From an uncultured Sphingomonadaceae bacterium (GTDB lineage Bacteria > Pseudomonadota > Alphaproteobacteria > Sphingomonadales > Sphingomonadaceae): DNA of 23,517 nucleotides. Of this stretch, positions 8,066 to 15,284 are shown one piece after another (within the stretch, counting starts at the first letter, position 1; each line of letters starts with the position of its first letter). Position numbers and translations under genes: made by a program. The notes under the pieces are model-generated. The model saw nothing but the letters and a program-made list of their open reading frames with translations, ran no database searches and was not told the DNA's origin. The stretch covers positions 1 to 23,517 of the forward strand of contig CAKZSF010000333.1 of NCBI GenBank assembly GCA_937920575.1. The letters run 5' to 3'.

Positions 8066-8683
8066 ATGGAAACTATGGTCGATCAAGCACGCCCAAACAG
8101 AGCCCGACTCTGGGCCGGGATCATTGCGGTGATGGCGGCCGGCGCATTGCTGGCGCAGCCGCTGCTTGGTGAGTTTTCTTATGCGAAGAACCTCGCGCTG
8201 ATGCTGCGCTGGTTCACCATTTGGGGCAATGTCGCCGCCTGCGCGATCATGGCGCGGATTGCTTTGGGCGGGCAGGTGCCAGCCAGCATTATGGCGGCGC
8301 TGGCGACAGCGCTTACGGTTATCGCGTCAGTCTATTGGGCGTTGCTATCTGGGGATCATCATCCGGTTGGGTATGACCGCATCACGAACCAGTTTCACCA
8401 CACAATTGTACCGCTTGCGACCATCGCGTGGTGGTGGTGTTACACCCGCAAAGCAGCCGCGATCAGGCCGCTGATCCCTGTGATCATGGCGCCTCCGCTG
8501 ACCTATGGCGTTTTCGCCTTGGTGCTGGGCCAATTGACGGGGTTCTATGGCTATTTCTTCACCGATCTGCCCGCGCTCGGCTGGCCGATGTTTCTGGTGA
8601 ACAATGCGGTGCTGGCAGTGTTCTTTGCTCTGTTGGGCGCAGGATTGGTGGCGCTGAAACACCGTTTCGGTGGGCGGGGCTAA
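8066..8683 (+). CDS. Pr6Pr / FAR-17a-like integral membrane protein
   Basis: 205 residues with about six hydrophobic helices (near 17-34, 42-68, 71-92, 112-126, 135-155, 168-192). The pattern LRWFTIWGNV, then HHTIVPLATIAWWW, then PLTYGVFALVLGQLTGFYGYFF matches the Pr6Pr family of uncharacterised membrane proteins, distantly like the eukaryotic FAR-17a/AIG1 hydrolases. Function in bacteria is unknown. ATG codons at 8066 and 8075 are both possible starts; neither has a strong ribosome-binding site. It begins 10 bp after the redoxin gene, so the two are likely co-transcribed. The stop is 8 bp from the convergent LytTR gene. Confidence 0.72.
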   Translation: METMVDQARPNRARLWAGIIAVMAAGALLAQPLLGEFSYAKNLALMLRWFTIWGNVAACAIMARIALGGQVPASIMAALATALTVIASVYWALLSGDHHPVGYDRITNQFHHTIVPLATIAWWWCYTRKAAAIRPLIPVIMAPPLTYGVFALVLGQLTGFYGYFFTDLPALGWPMFLVNNAVLAVFFALLGAGLVALKHRFGGRG

Positions 8684-8691
8684 GCAGCCAC

Positions 8692-9492
8692 CTAGTACCA
8701 CCCGGACTGCTTGAGCACAGGCGCGTTGGTGCGGCTCACCGGTGCTTCCAGCCCGCCTTTCAGAACAAGCCGGACATTGCGCCCATCCTTCGTCGATCCA
8801 GTGACTGCATCACGCGCTACCCACCAGCTGCGATGGACTTGCGCGCCCTCCAGCGCATCCAGCTCTGCCACGGCATCGCGCATCCGCATCAACACCAGAT
8901 CAGATCCGAGCGCGGTGTGCACGCGGACGTAATGATCCTCCATCTCCAGCGCGAGCAACTCCTCGCCAAGATGGGGCGGAATGCGTTCGCGGAAACGGAT
9001 TGGTGGCTCCTCGGGGCTATCTGAATCATCTAACGCTGGAACAAGAAATGCCTCTACCGACACATCAGCTTTGCGCGTTTCCATCACGTAGAAAAACGCA
9101 GTGACCGCGCCGCCGACCAGAAAGACGTAGAAGTAGCTCGTCAAAGCCTGTTCGAGTGACGGCATAACCGGCCAGTTGGGAGCAAAGCCGATGGTCCAGA
9201 CAGCTGCTGTCATCGGGATCGTTGCCAACAAGACGCCAAGGAACCACAAGGCGGGTCGCGGCAGGGCTAGCGCAGCCTCCAACCGATCCACCAGCAAGCT
9301 GATCGGCGAGTAAATCGCGTAACCGATCCACGCGAACATCACCCAGCTGACCAACCGCACGGCCAATGGTTGATTGATCGTCCCAAACGGACCGAGGAAC
9401 GCAAGCAAAACACCGATCGCGGTCATGATTGACAGATCGATCAGCAATTTGCGCGCCAGTGGAGCTTTTGGAATTTGTGCCGTTTCGCTCAT
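8692..9492 (-). CDS. Membrane-bound LytTR-family transcriptional regulator
   Basis: 266 residues from MSETAQIPKA; the frame is open further upstream but that part lacks family features and would overlap the intergenic region. Four membrane helices are predicted by eye (about 17-35, 46-66, 83-103, 118-137). A short linker leads to a C-terminal LytTR DNA-binding domain (about 168-262): ALEMEDHYVRVHTALGSDLV, then VHRSWWVARDAV and GRNVRLVLKGG are characteristic. Such one-component sensors keep the DNA-binding domain in the cytoplasm and sense a membrane or membrane-delivered signal. Divergent from a DUF2306 membrane gene, which is the obvious candidate target. Confidence 0.88.
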   Translation of the reverse strand: MSETAQIPKAPLARKLLIDLSIMTAIGVLLAFLGPFGTINQPLAVRLVSWVMFAWIGYAIYSPISLLVDRLEAALALPRPALWFLGVLLATIPMTAAVWTIGFAPNWPVMPSLEQALTSYFYVFLVGGAVTAFFYVMETRKADVSVEAFLVPALDDSDSPEEPPIRFRERIPPHLGEELLALEMEDHYVRVHTALGSDLVLMRMRDAVAELDALEGAQVHRSWWVARDAVTGSTKDGRNVRLVLKGGLEAPVSRTNAPVLKQSGWY

Positions 9493-9532
9493 ATGCCTCC
9501 ATTGTGGCTGCCCATTCGCGCATCGTAAAGTG

Positions 9533-9572
9533 GCAAAACGGCTGATTCCCGCCAATTTGCGAAGCGTTTTGC
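9533..9572. promoter_or_regulatory. Candidate operator between the LytTR regulator and the DUF2306 gene
   Basis: GCAAAACG (9533-9540) and CGTTTTGC (9565-9572) form a perfect 8-bp dyad with centres 32 bp apart, about three helical turns. The divergent 160-bp region also holds a near-repeat GCTGCTGGC (9573-9581) and GTTGCTGGC (9591-9599). LytTR proteins usually bind two direct repeats about two turns apart, so the assignment is tentative. Confidence 0.35.
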
Positions 9573-9652
9573 GCTGCTGGCGCAGACACAGTTGCTGGCC
9601 AACGGGCCAGTGCCATTGTTGATCCCACAAGACGAAAACGAAGGGACAAACA

Positions 9653-10195
9653 ATGACAACCGCGACGATCGACCAGCTCGCACCCACCAAAGCCAACGTT
9701 CAAAAGGGTGGCTTTGATATCAGCCCAACGATGCGCAACATCGTGAAGGTGCTGACTGTTCTGATGTGCCTGACTGTCGGCACGGCGCTGTTTCGTGGGT
9801 TGACGGGCCTAGCCCCCGAACATCCCAACACCCGCAGTCTTGCCATCATGATCCACGTAAGCACGGTCGTGCCCTGTATTCCGTTGGGTGCTTACTTGCT
9901 GCTGACACGCAAAGGCACAAAACTGCACAAGCAGCTCGGCAAAGTCTGGGTGATGCTGATGGTCACCACCGCTACTTCAGCCATTTTTATCAAAACCGGT
10001 GGCAACTTCAGCTTCATCCACATTTTCGTGCCGATTACGTTCCACGCCGCATGGCAGATCATCGCGACGGCCCGCAAAGGCGACATGGCCGGGCACAAGA
10101 AGCACGTCACCAACCTGTTTCTTTACGCGCTGATGATCCCGGGCCTGTTCAGCTTCCTTCCGGGCCGCCTGATGGGCGTGTGGTTTTTTGGCTGA
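9653..10195 (+). CDS. DUF2306-like membrane protein
   Basis: 180 residues with four hydrophobic helices (about 30-50, 63-84, 98-114, 152-168) and conserved-looking histidines (H68, H92, H123, H131). The segment GTKLHKQLGKVWVMLM and the FIHIFVPITFHAAWQ stretch are typical of the DUF2306 family, whose function is not established. AAGGGA lies 8 bp before the ATG. It is divergent from the LytTR regulator, a pairing that suggests direct regulation, and convergent with purT, with only 28 bp between the stop codons. Confidence 0.75.
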   Translation: MTTATIDQLAPTKANVQKGGFDISPTMRNIVKVLTVLMCLTVGTALFRGLTGLAPEHPNTRSLAIMIHVSTVVPCIPLGAYLLLTRKGTKLHKQLGKVWVMLMVTTATSAIFIKTGGNFSFIHIFVPITFHAAWQIIATARKGDMAGHKKHVTNLFLYALMIPGLFSFLPGRLMGVWFFG

Positions 10196-10223
10196 TATTG
10201 GGCCTGATCCTGAACCTGCTTGA

Positions 10224-11432
10224 CTAGCCCGAGGCGGGGTGACGGATCGACACTTTCCTCGCCGCCTCGGCCGCAACCGCCCTTGCTGCTTCTGTGTCCC
10301 TGGAAGCAGCAAGGGCAACCCCCATCCGGCGATAGGGCCGCGTTGCGGGCTTGCCGAAAATGCGCACATCCACAGTACCGCCTCCGGTCGCCAGTGCCTC
10401 TGCCACACCGTCAAACATGAAATCGTTGCTTTCCCGATCCGCCAGGATCACCGCCGAAGCCGATGGTCGCGCCGCGATCTCAGCTGGCACAGGCAGGCCC
10501 ATGATGGCACGGGCATGCAAATCGAATTCGGTCAGGTTCTGGCTCAGCAGCGTAACCATCCCGGTATCATGCGGGCGCGGGCTGAGTTCGGAAAAGATCA
10601 CCTCTTCGCCCTGTTCACCAGAGCGCACGAAGAACTCCACGCCAAACAGACCCCAACCGCGCCCCGCACCTGCCAGCGCCTCAACCACTTTTGTGGCCAT
10701 CGCTTGTGCATCGGCGAGCGCTGCATCAGACATCGCGGCGGGCTGCCAGCTTTCCTGATAATCGCCGCGTTCTTGCCGGTGGCCAATCGGCGGGCAGAAA
10801 GTAATCCCGCCGCCCTTCTCTCCGGCATGTCGCACCGTCAGCAGCGTGATCTCGTAATCAAAGTCAATAAATTGCTCGACAATCACCCGTTGTCGGTCGC
10901 CGCGCATGTTTTCAGTCGCATAGGTCCAAGCTTGCTCCAGCTCATCCGCGCTTGAAACTTTGCTTTGGCCCTTCCCGCTCGACGACATAACCGGCTTGAT
11001 CACACATGGCAGCCCAGTGAATTCCGCCGCCGCCAGTACATCGTCCAGGCTCTCCGCATAGCGATAGCGCGAGGTCGTCAGGCCCAGATCGTCTGCGGCC
11101 ATGTCGCGGATCGCGTCGCGGTTCATCGTCAGCTGGGTCGCATGGGCAGAGGGCACCACGTTGAAGCCTTGTGCCTCCACATCGGCAAGCACTTCAGTGC
11201 GGATCGCCTCAACCTCGGGCACGATCAAATCGGGTTGGTGTTTCTCCACGACGGCGCGCAGCGCGTCGCCATCCAGCATAGAGAACACTTCGCTCGCATC
11301 GGCCACTTGCATCGCCGGCGCGCCGGCATAGGCATCGCACGCCACGACATACGCACCCAATCGTTTGGCCGAGATTACGAATTCCTTGCCCAATTCGCCT
11401 GAGCCAAGAAGTAGGATTTTGGTGGTGTGCAT
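10224..11432 (-). CDS. purT: Formate-dependent phosphoribosylglycinamide formyltransferase PurT
   Basis: 402 residues, close to E. coli PurT (392). It makes formyl-GAR from GAR, formate and ATP, the folate-independent version of the third step of purine synthesis. An ATP-grasp enzyme: N-terminal Rossmann-like domain starting [13 protein letters not shown], the [10 protein letters not shown] segment, ATP-grasp core with [15 protein letters not shown] (about 146-160), and the metal-binding [19 protein letters not shown] with the following [12 protein letters not shown] strong GGGAGG site precedes the ATG. It is the last gene of a minus-strand group (lysC, lipoprotein, small membrane protein, purT), 16 bp after the preceding stop. 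PurU in the same window could provide its formate. Confidence 0.95.
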   Translation of the reverse strand: MHTTKILLLGSGELGKEFVISAKRLGAYVVACDAYAGAPAMQVADASEVFSMLDGDALRAVVEKHQPDLIVPEVEAIRTEVLADVEAQGFNVVPSAHATQLTMNRDAIRDMAADDLGLTTSRYRYAESLDDVLAAAEFTGLPCVIKPVMSSSGKGQSKVSSADELEQAWTYATENMRGDRQRVIVEQFIDFDYEITLLTVRHAGEKGGGITFCPPIGHRQERGDYQESWQPAAMSDAALADAQAMATKVVEALAGAGRGWGLFGVEFFVRSGEQGEEVIFSELSPRPHDTGMVTLLSQNLTEFDLHARAIMGLPVPAEIAARPSASAVILADRESNDFMFDGVAEALATGGGTVDVRIFGKPATRPYRRMGVALAASRDTEAARAVAAEAARKVSIRHPASG

Positions 11433-11448
11433 CTTGCCTCCCCAAATT

Positions 11449-11715
11449 TTAGTCGATCCAGTCTCGTTCGGACCGCTGATCGAACCAAAGCGAAACGTGA
11501 AAGATAATGGCCGTTACGAACGCGGCCAGAAACAAAAGTCCAAACAATACGGCGAGCTCATAACCGATCTCGCTCCAAGCCATCGTGTCGAAGTAACCAT
11601 CATTGCGCAGACGAATTATCGCCAGAATGCCAAGCACGGAGAACACGGCAAACGTCCGCCAGGCGCTCCGAACTAAAGCCGCCCACCCATCCAAAATGCG
11701 ATGGATGAATTTCAC
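11449..11715 (-). CDS. Small two-helix membrane protein, unknown function
   Basis: 88 residues if the GTG start is used; no ATG start fits as well. Two hydrophobic helices are visible (about 20-36, [15 protein letters not shown], and 52-74, [20 protein letters not shown]), with a charged C-terminus ([11 protein letters not shown]). I do not recognise the family. The GTG is only 7 bp after the lipoprotein stop, and its own stop is 16 bp before purT, so co-transcription and coupling are likely. The hydrophobic pattern and gapless fit support a real gene, although a spurious ORF is not fully excluded. Confidence 0.65.
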   Translation of the reverse strand: MKFIHRILDGWAALVRSAWRTFAVFSVLGILAIIRLRNDGYFDTMAWSEIGYELAVLFGLLFLAAFVTAIIFHVSLWFDQRSERDWID

Positions 11716-11722
11716 TCGCTAT

Positions 11723-12193
11723 CTACTCAGCAGGGGCCGCAAACGGCAGCGCGACCAGCCTGTTGCCTTCGAATGTCGGTTCATCCGGCACGGTCACGCC
11801 GTCGCCAAAGTCAAACACGCCATCATTGTTCATATCGTTGTGCAACATCACGATGAAGTTTTGACCCACTGCCGGGGCCGCACCTACATCAACCGAAACA
11901 TTGGCCGTTGTGCCAGCTTTTACAAAAGTCGCGCCAACATATTCAGTGCGCACCGGCCTATCGTCGCGAAACGGATGCATGACGACAAAGCCATCGCGCT
12001 CGATCATAACCGACGGGAATGTCATGACGGAACCACTACGGGTCGCGCCTTCCAAAGTGATCGCATTGCGTTCACCATTGCCCAGCACGATTTGCGGCGG
12101 GACTTCATCCTTGCGATCCTCGCGCGATTGATCGGTCGCGCAGCCAGCCAGCACCAACATCGCTGCCACACTCAAAGACGGTAAAATTCGCAT
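11723..12193 (-). CDS. Predicted lipoprotein with a DUF7282-like domain
   Basis: 156 residues. A lipoprotein signal peptide ends in LAGC with C18 as the lipid-modified residue, followed by a charged linker (DQSREDRKDE). The rest is a beta-rich domain: PSVMIERDGFVVMHPF, VGATFVKAGTTANVSVDV, FIVMLHNDMNNDGVFDFGDG. This resembles the DUF7282 type domain that I associate mainly with archaeal surface proteins. Residues 120-131 read D-M-N-N-D-G-V-F-D-F-G-D, fitting an EF-hand-like calcium loop (positions 1, 3, 5, 9, 12 acidic or Asn). GGGGAG precedes the ATG. It lies 47 bp after lysC and 7 bp before the small membrane protein gene. Confidence 0.7.
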   Translation of the reverse strand: MRILPSLSVAAMLVLAGCATDQSREDRKDEVPPQIVLGNGERNAITLEGATRSGSVMTFPSVMIERDGFVVMHPFRDDRPVRTEYVGATFVKAGTTANVSVDVGAAPAVGQNFIVMLHNDMNNDGVFDFGDGVTVPDEPTFEGNRLVALPFAAPAE

Positions 12194-12240
12194 TTGGAAA
12201 GCTCCCCAATTTCGCGGCGAAAGCCGGTTGTTAGGGAATA

Positions 12241-12735
12241 CTACGCTGCCTCGTCGCTCGCGTCGAGGCCATAGGCTGTGTGCAGCACGCGCACGGCCAA
12301 TTCGGTCTCGTCCTCATCAATCAAAACGCTGACTTTGATCTCAGAAGTGCTGATCGCCTGAATGTTGATCCCGCGATCGGACAGCGACTTGAACATCGTG
12401 CTGGCAACGCCCGCATGGCTCTTCATGCCAACGCCCACAACGCTGATCTTCGCGATATGGCTGTCCGTGATGATCCGGTTGAAGCCAATGTCTTCGCTGC
12501 GATCATCCAGCAATGCCTGCGCGCGCGCCAAATCGGCTTTAGGCACGGTAAAGGTCACGTCGGTTTCGCCCTTATCGCGCCCAACGTTTTGAATGATCAT
12601 GTCGACATTGATTGATGCCTCGGCCAACGGCTCAAAGATGTTGGCCACGCTGCCGGGCTTATCGGGAACACGCGTGAGAATGATCTTTGCTTCATTCTTG
12701 TCATGCGCAATGCCAGTCACGAGTTGGCGTTCCAT
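12241..12735 (-). other. Internal in-frame start in lysC: candidate aspartokinase beta subunit
   Basis: Codon 263 of lysC is ATG (12733-12735) and is preceded by AAGGA with a 7-nt spacer (AAGGAAA at 12741-12747), an excellent ribosome-binding site inside the coding region. The product would be the last 164 residues, exactly the tandem ACT regulatory domains. In Bacillus and Corynebacterium aspartokinases the beta subunit arises this way and is of similar size. Sequence supports it; expression is inferred. Confidence 0.6.
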
Positions 12736-13521
12736 ATCGCTTTCCTTCAGAATCTCGTCCATCTCTTCGTCAGAGACGATCAATGTGCCGGGTAAATCAT
12801 CAGCTGGCGTCGCATCATCATCGACAAAGCTGGACAGCACTTGCACCCGCACGCCCTCTTTCATCGCAAGACCGACCGAGCGGGTCTGCAAAACCTTCGC
12901 ACCGACCGAGGCCAGCTCCAGCATTTCCTCGTAGGTCACAGCCTTCTGCTTGCGGGCCTTCGCCACAATACGAGGGTCAGTGGTGTAGACCCCGTCGACA
13001 TCGGTATAAATGTCGCACCGGTCCGCCTTCACCGCCGCCGCAACCGCCACCGCCGAGGTATCCGATCCGCCGCGGCCCATTGTGGCAATGCGCCCCTCGC
13101 TCGACACCCCTTGAAAACCGGGAATGACCGCGATCTCGCCCCGCTCCATGGCCGAAACCATCTCGCCGCAATCAATAGTCTCGACTCGCGCCTTCGCATG
13201 CGCCTCAATCGTGTTGATAGGAATTTGCCAACCCAGCCAGCTGCGCGCCTGGCAACCCATTGCTTGCAGAGTGAGCGCGAGCAGGCCGGACGTCACTTGT
13301 TCGCCGCTGGCGACCACCACATCATATTCCGCCGGATCAAACAACGGATTGGCCTCGCGGCAGAAATTAACGAGGCGATCGGTCTCTCCGGCCATGGCAG
13401 AAACCACGACTGCAACCTCATGTCCGGCGGCCTGTTGACGGCGCACAATATTGGCGACGCGCCGGATACGCTCCGTTCCCGCCATAGAGGTGCCGCCGAA
13501 TTTCATGACTACCCGTGCCAT
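12241..13521 (-). CDS. lysC: Aspartate kinase LysC
   Basis: 426 residues from MARVVMKFGGTSMAG; the open frame extends 212 codons upstream but that part is antisense to the neighbouring gene. It phosphorylates aspartate, the first step to lysine, threonine, methionine and diaminopimelate. The kinase domain has KFGGTS (7-12), the VVVSAMAGETD loop, the ASGEQVTS segment (71-78) and GRGGSDTSA (149-157). Two C-terminal ACT domains (from about 265, with TRVPDKPGSVANIFEPLAE, and VVGVGMKSHAGVASTMF) bind the feedback inhibitor. Size and layout match the alpha subunit of the Bacillus/Corynebacterium type, in which an internal start gives a beta subunit; a matching internal start is present. Divergent from the PhyH-like gene. 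Confidence 0.95.
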   Translation of the reverse strand: MARVVMKFGGTSMAGTERIRRVANIVRRQQAAGHEVAVVVSAMAGETDRLVNFCREANPLFDPAEYDVVVASGEQVTSGLLALTLQAMGCQARSWLGWQIPINTIEAHAKARVETIDCGEMVSAMERGEIAVIPGFQGVSSEGRIATMGRGGSDTSAVAVAAAVKADRCDIYTDVDGVYTTDPRIVAKARKQKAVTYEEMLELASVGAKVLQTRSVGLAMKEGVRVQVLSSFVDDDATPADDLPGTLIVSDEEMDEILKESDMERQLVTGIAHDKNEAKIILTRVPDKPGSVANIFEPLAEASINVDMIIQNVGRDKGETDVTFTVPKADLARAQALLDDRSEDIGFNRIITDSHIAKISVVGVGMKSHAGVASTMFKSLSDRGINIQAISTSEIKVSVLIDEDETELAVRVLHTAYGLDASDEAA

Positions 13522-13641
13522 GCGCGCTGAATACCTTGCTAAAAACCGTGCTGCCAGCGCGGTAAGCAAGGCGAGCCAAATTGACAAGCTGACTTGAAGT
13601 TTCCCGCGCGATAGCGGAGATTGAATGCAGAGGAGAATCCC

Positions 13642-14535
13642 ATGCCCGCGCTCGAACATTTCAACGCTGATTGCGACGCTGCAACCCTTGATGCGGCACT
13701 GAAGGAAAATGGTGCCTGCATCATTGATGCGGCGTTGAAGGATGGCGGGCTGGCTCAACTCAAATCGGAAATCATGCCATATGTGATGGCCACCGGCATG
13801 GGTCAGGACGAATTCACCGGACGCCAGACCAGCCGCACCGGCGCGCTGGTGGCGCGATCCGCTGCGTGCCGCGATCTGGTGATGGACGCGCGGTTGATTG
13901 GTGCTTGCGACGCTTTTCTCAAACCCTTTTGCGACGTCTATCAACTGCATCTGACCCAGTTGATCCGCATCATGCCGGGGCAAGGAGCACAGCCGCTGCA
14001 TCGTGACCGTCTGGCATGGGGTGGCTATTTGCCCGCCGAATTGGAGCCGCAGCTCAACACGATCTGGGCCGTCACCGACTTCACGCAAGAGAACGGCGCA
14101 ACCCGAGTGGTGCCCGGATCGAACCATTGGGATCCGGAACGCACCGCAGAGCCGCACGAAATCGCTTATGCTGAAATGTCAGCCGGTTCGGTGCTGGTTT
14201 ACTCCGGCTCCGTGATTCACTCAGGCGGCGAAAACCGCTCAAGCGCGGATCGCATGGGCCTCAACATCACCTATTGTCTGGGTTGGTTGCGGCAGGAGGA
14301 AAACCAATACCTGTCCTGCCCACCAGAGGTTGCGAAGGATTTTGCGCCAGAACTGCGCGCGCTGCTCGGCTATTCCATGGGCAGCTACGCGTTGGGATAT
14401 TTCACCCCGCCTTTGCCACCGGGCGAAGGACCCGAAATCACCCCGCCCGACTGGCTGTTCGGCGAAAGCGCCAAGGGTTGGGGCGATGATCTGTACGAAC
14501 AAGTCAGCGAGCGCGCTGCGCAAGGAGCGCTCTAA
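13642..14535 (+). CDS. Phytanoyl-CoA dioxygenase (PhyH) family Fe(II)/2-oxoglutarate oxygenase
   Basis: 297 residues. The start was set at the ATG at 13642 because AGAGGAGAA lies just before it; a TTG seven codons upstream is the only alternative. The Fe-binding triad is visible as H120 and D122 (PLHRDR) and H193 (VIHSGGENRS), with R199 as the probable 2-oxoglutarate ligand. NTIWAVTDFTQENGATRVVPGSNHW is the hallmark of the family. Members hydroxylate varied substrates, so the substrate is unknown. The stop codon overlaps the ubiG start (TAATG), so the two genes are translationally coupled. A possible -35 (TTGACA) is at 13581-13586, but I see no good -10. Confidence 0.9.
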   Translation: MPALEHFNADCDAATLDAALKENGACIIDAALKDGGLAQLKSEIMPYVMATGMGQDEFTGRQTSRTGALVARSAACRDLVMDARLIGACDAFLKPFCDVYQLHLTQLIRIMPGQGAQPLHRDRLAWGGYLPAELEPQLNTIWAVTDFTQENGATRVVPGSNHWDPERTAEPHEIAYAEMSAGSVLVYSGSVIHSGGENRSSADRMGLNITYCLGWLRQEENQYLSCPPEVAKDFAPELRALLGYSMGSYALGYFTPPLPPGEGPEITPPDWLFGESAKGWGDDLYEQVSERAAQGAL

Positions 14536-15284
14536 TGAACCAAACTGCCACGACCATCCGCCCTGACGAGGCAGCGCATTTCGGAGCCTTAGCCGCCGAA
14601 TGGTGGGACCCTAAGGGCTCTTCCGCCATGCTTCACAAGCTCAATCCGGTACGGTTGGAATTTATCCGCCGCGCGATTGACGTGCATTGGGGCGGCGATG
14701 TGGAAAGCTTGCGGCCGTTGGTGGGCAAAAGCGTGCTGGATGTCGGTTGCGGCGCCGGCCTGCTGTGCGAGCCATTGGCGCGGCTGGGTGGAGAAGTGAC
14801 AGGTGTAGACGCGGCCGCCGAGAATATCGCGGCGGCTTCTCAACACAGCAAGCAAAGCGGCCTCGACATCCGCTATATGGCCGGAGAGTTAGCGAGCCAG
14901 AACATTGGCAAGTTCGACCTTGTGACGTGTTTGGAAGTGATCGAGCATGTTGCCGACAAGCCCGCGTTCTTGAGCGAACTGGCCAGCCATTTGGCACCGG
15001 ACGGGCTAATGATCCTCTCGACTCCCAACCGAACCGCACAATCGCGCGTGTTGCTGGTGGGCGCTGCTGAAGCGGTGGGCGCAATCCCGCGCGGCACGCA
15101 TCATTGGGATGATTTCATTGCGCCAGACGATCTTTCTGAATTGCTGACCGAGCTGGACCTCACAATGGGCGAGCCAACCGGCATCGCTTTTTCACCGATG
15201 AAGGGCCTCCATCTGTCAGCCGATTTGTCGCTCAATTACATTGCGAGCGTGACCGCTGGCCAAGGCGCTGATCAGGGTTCGTAA
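14535..15284 (+). CDS. ubiG: Ubiquinone biosynthesis O-methyltransferase UbiG
   Basis: 249 residues, typical length. It performs both O-methylations of the ubiquinone head group using S-adenosylmethionine. The N-terminal HFGALAAEWWDPKGSSAMLHKLNPVRLEFI is diagnostic for UbiG; the SAM-binding motif I is VLDVGCGAGLLCEPLA, followed by GVDAA, FDLVTCLEVIEHVADKPAF and LSTPNRT. The late GTHHWDDFIAPDDL segment is also family-specific. The ATG overlaps the PhyH stop by 1 bp, so the frame is served by coupling. The last 13 bp overlap the convergent glycerophosphodiesterase gene. Confidence 0.95.
   Translation: MNQTATTIRPDEAAHFGALAAEWWDPKGSSAMLHKLNPVRLEFIRRAIDVHWGGDVESLRPLVGKSVLDVGCGAGLLCEPLARLGGEVTGVDAAAENIAAASQHSKQSGLDIRYMAGELASQNIGKFDLVTCLEVIEHVADKPAFLSELASHLAPDGLMILSTPNRTAQSRVLLVGAAEAVGAIPRGTHHWDDFIAPDDLSELLTELDLTMGEPTGIAFSPMKGLHLSADLSLNYIASVTAGQGADQGS

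Noticed and set aside
9493..9696. 68-codon upstream extension of the LytTR regulator frame
   Set aside because: It would run across the divergent DUF2306 start and the intergenic dyad; the extension has no consistent membrane or domain pattern that homologues would need.
13522..14157. 212-codon upstream extension of the lysC reading frame
   Set aside because: It is antisense to the PhyH-like gene; aspartate kinase homology begins exactly at MARVVMKFGG, so the shorter start is taken.
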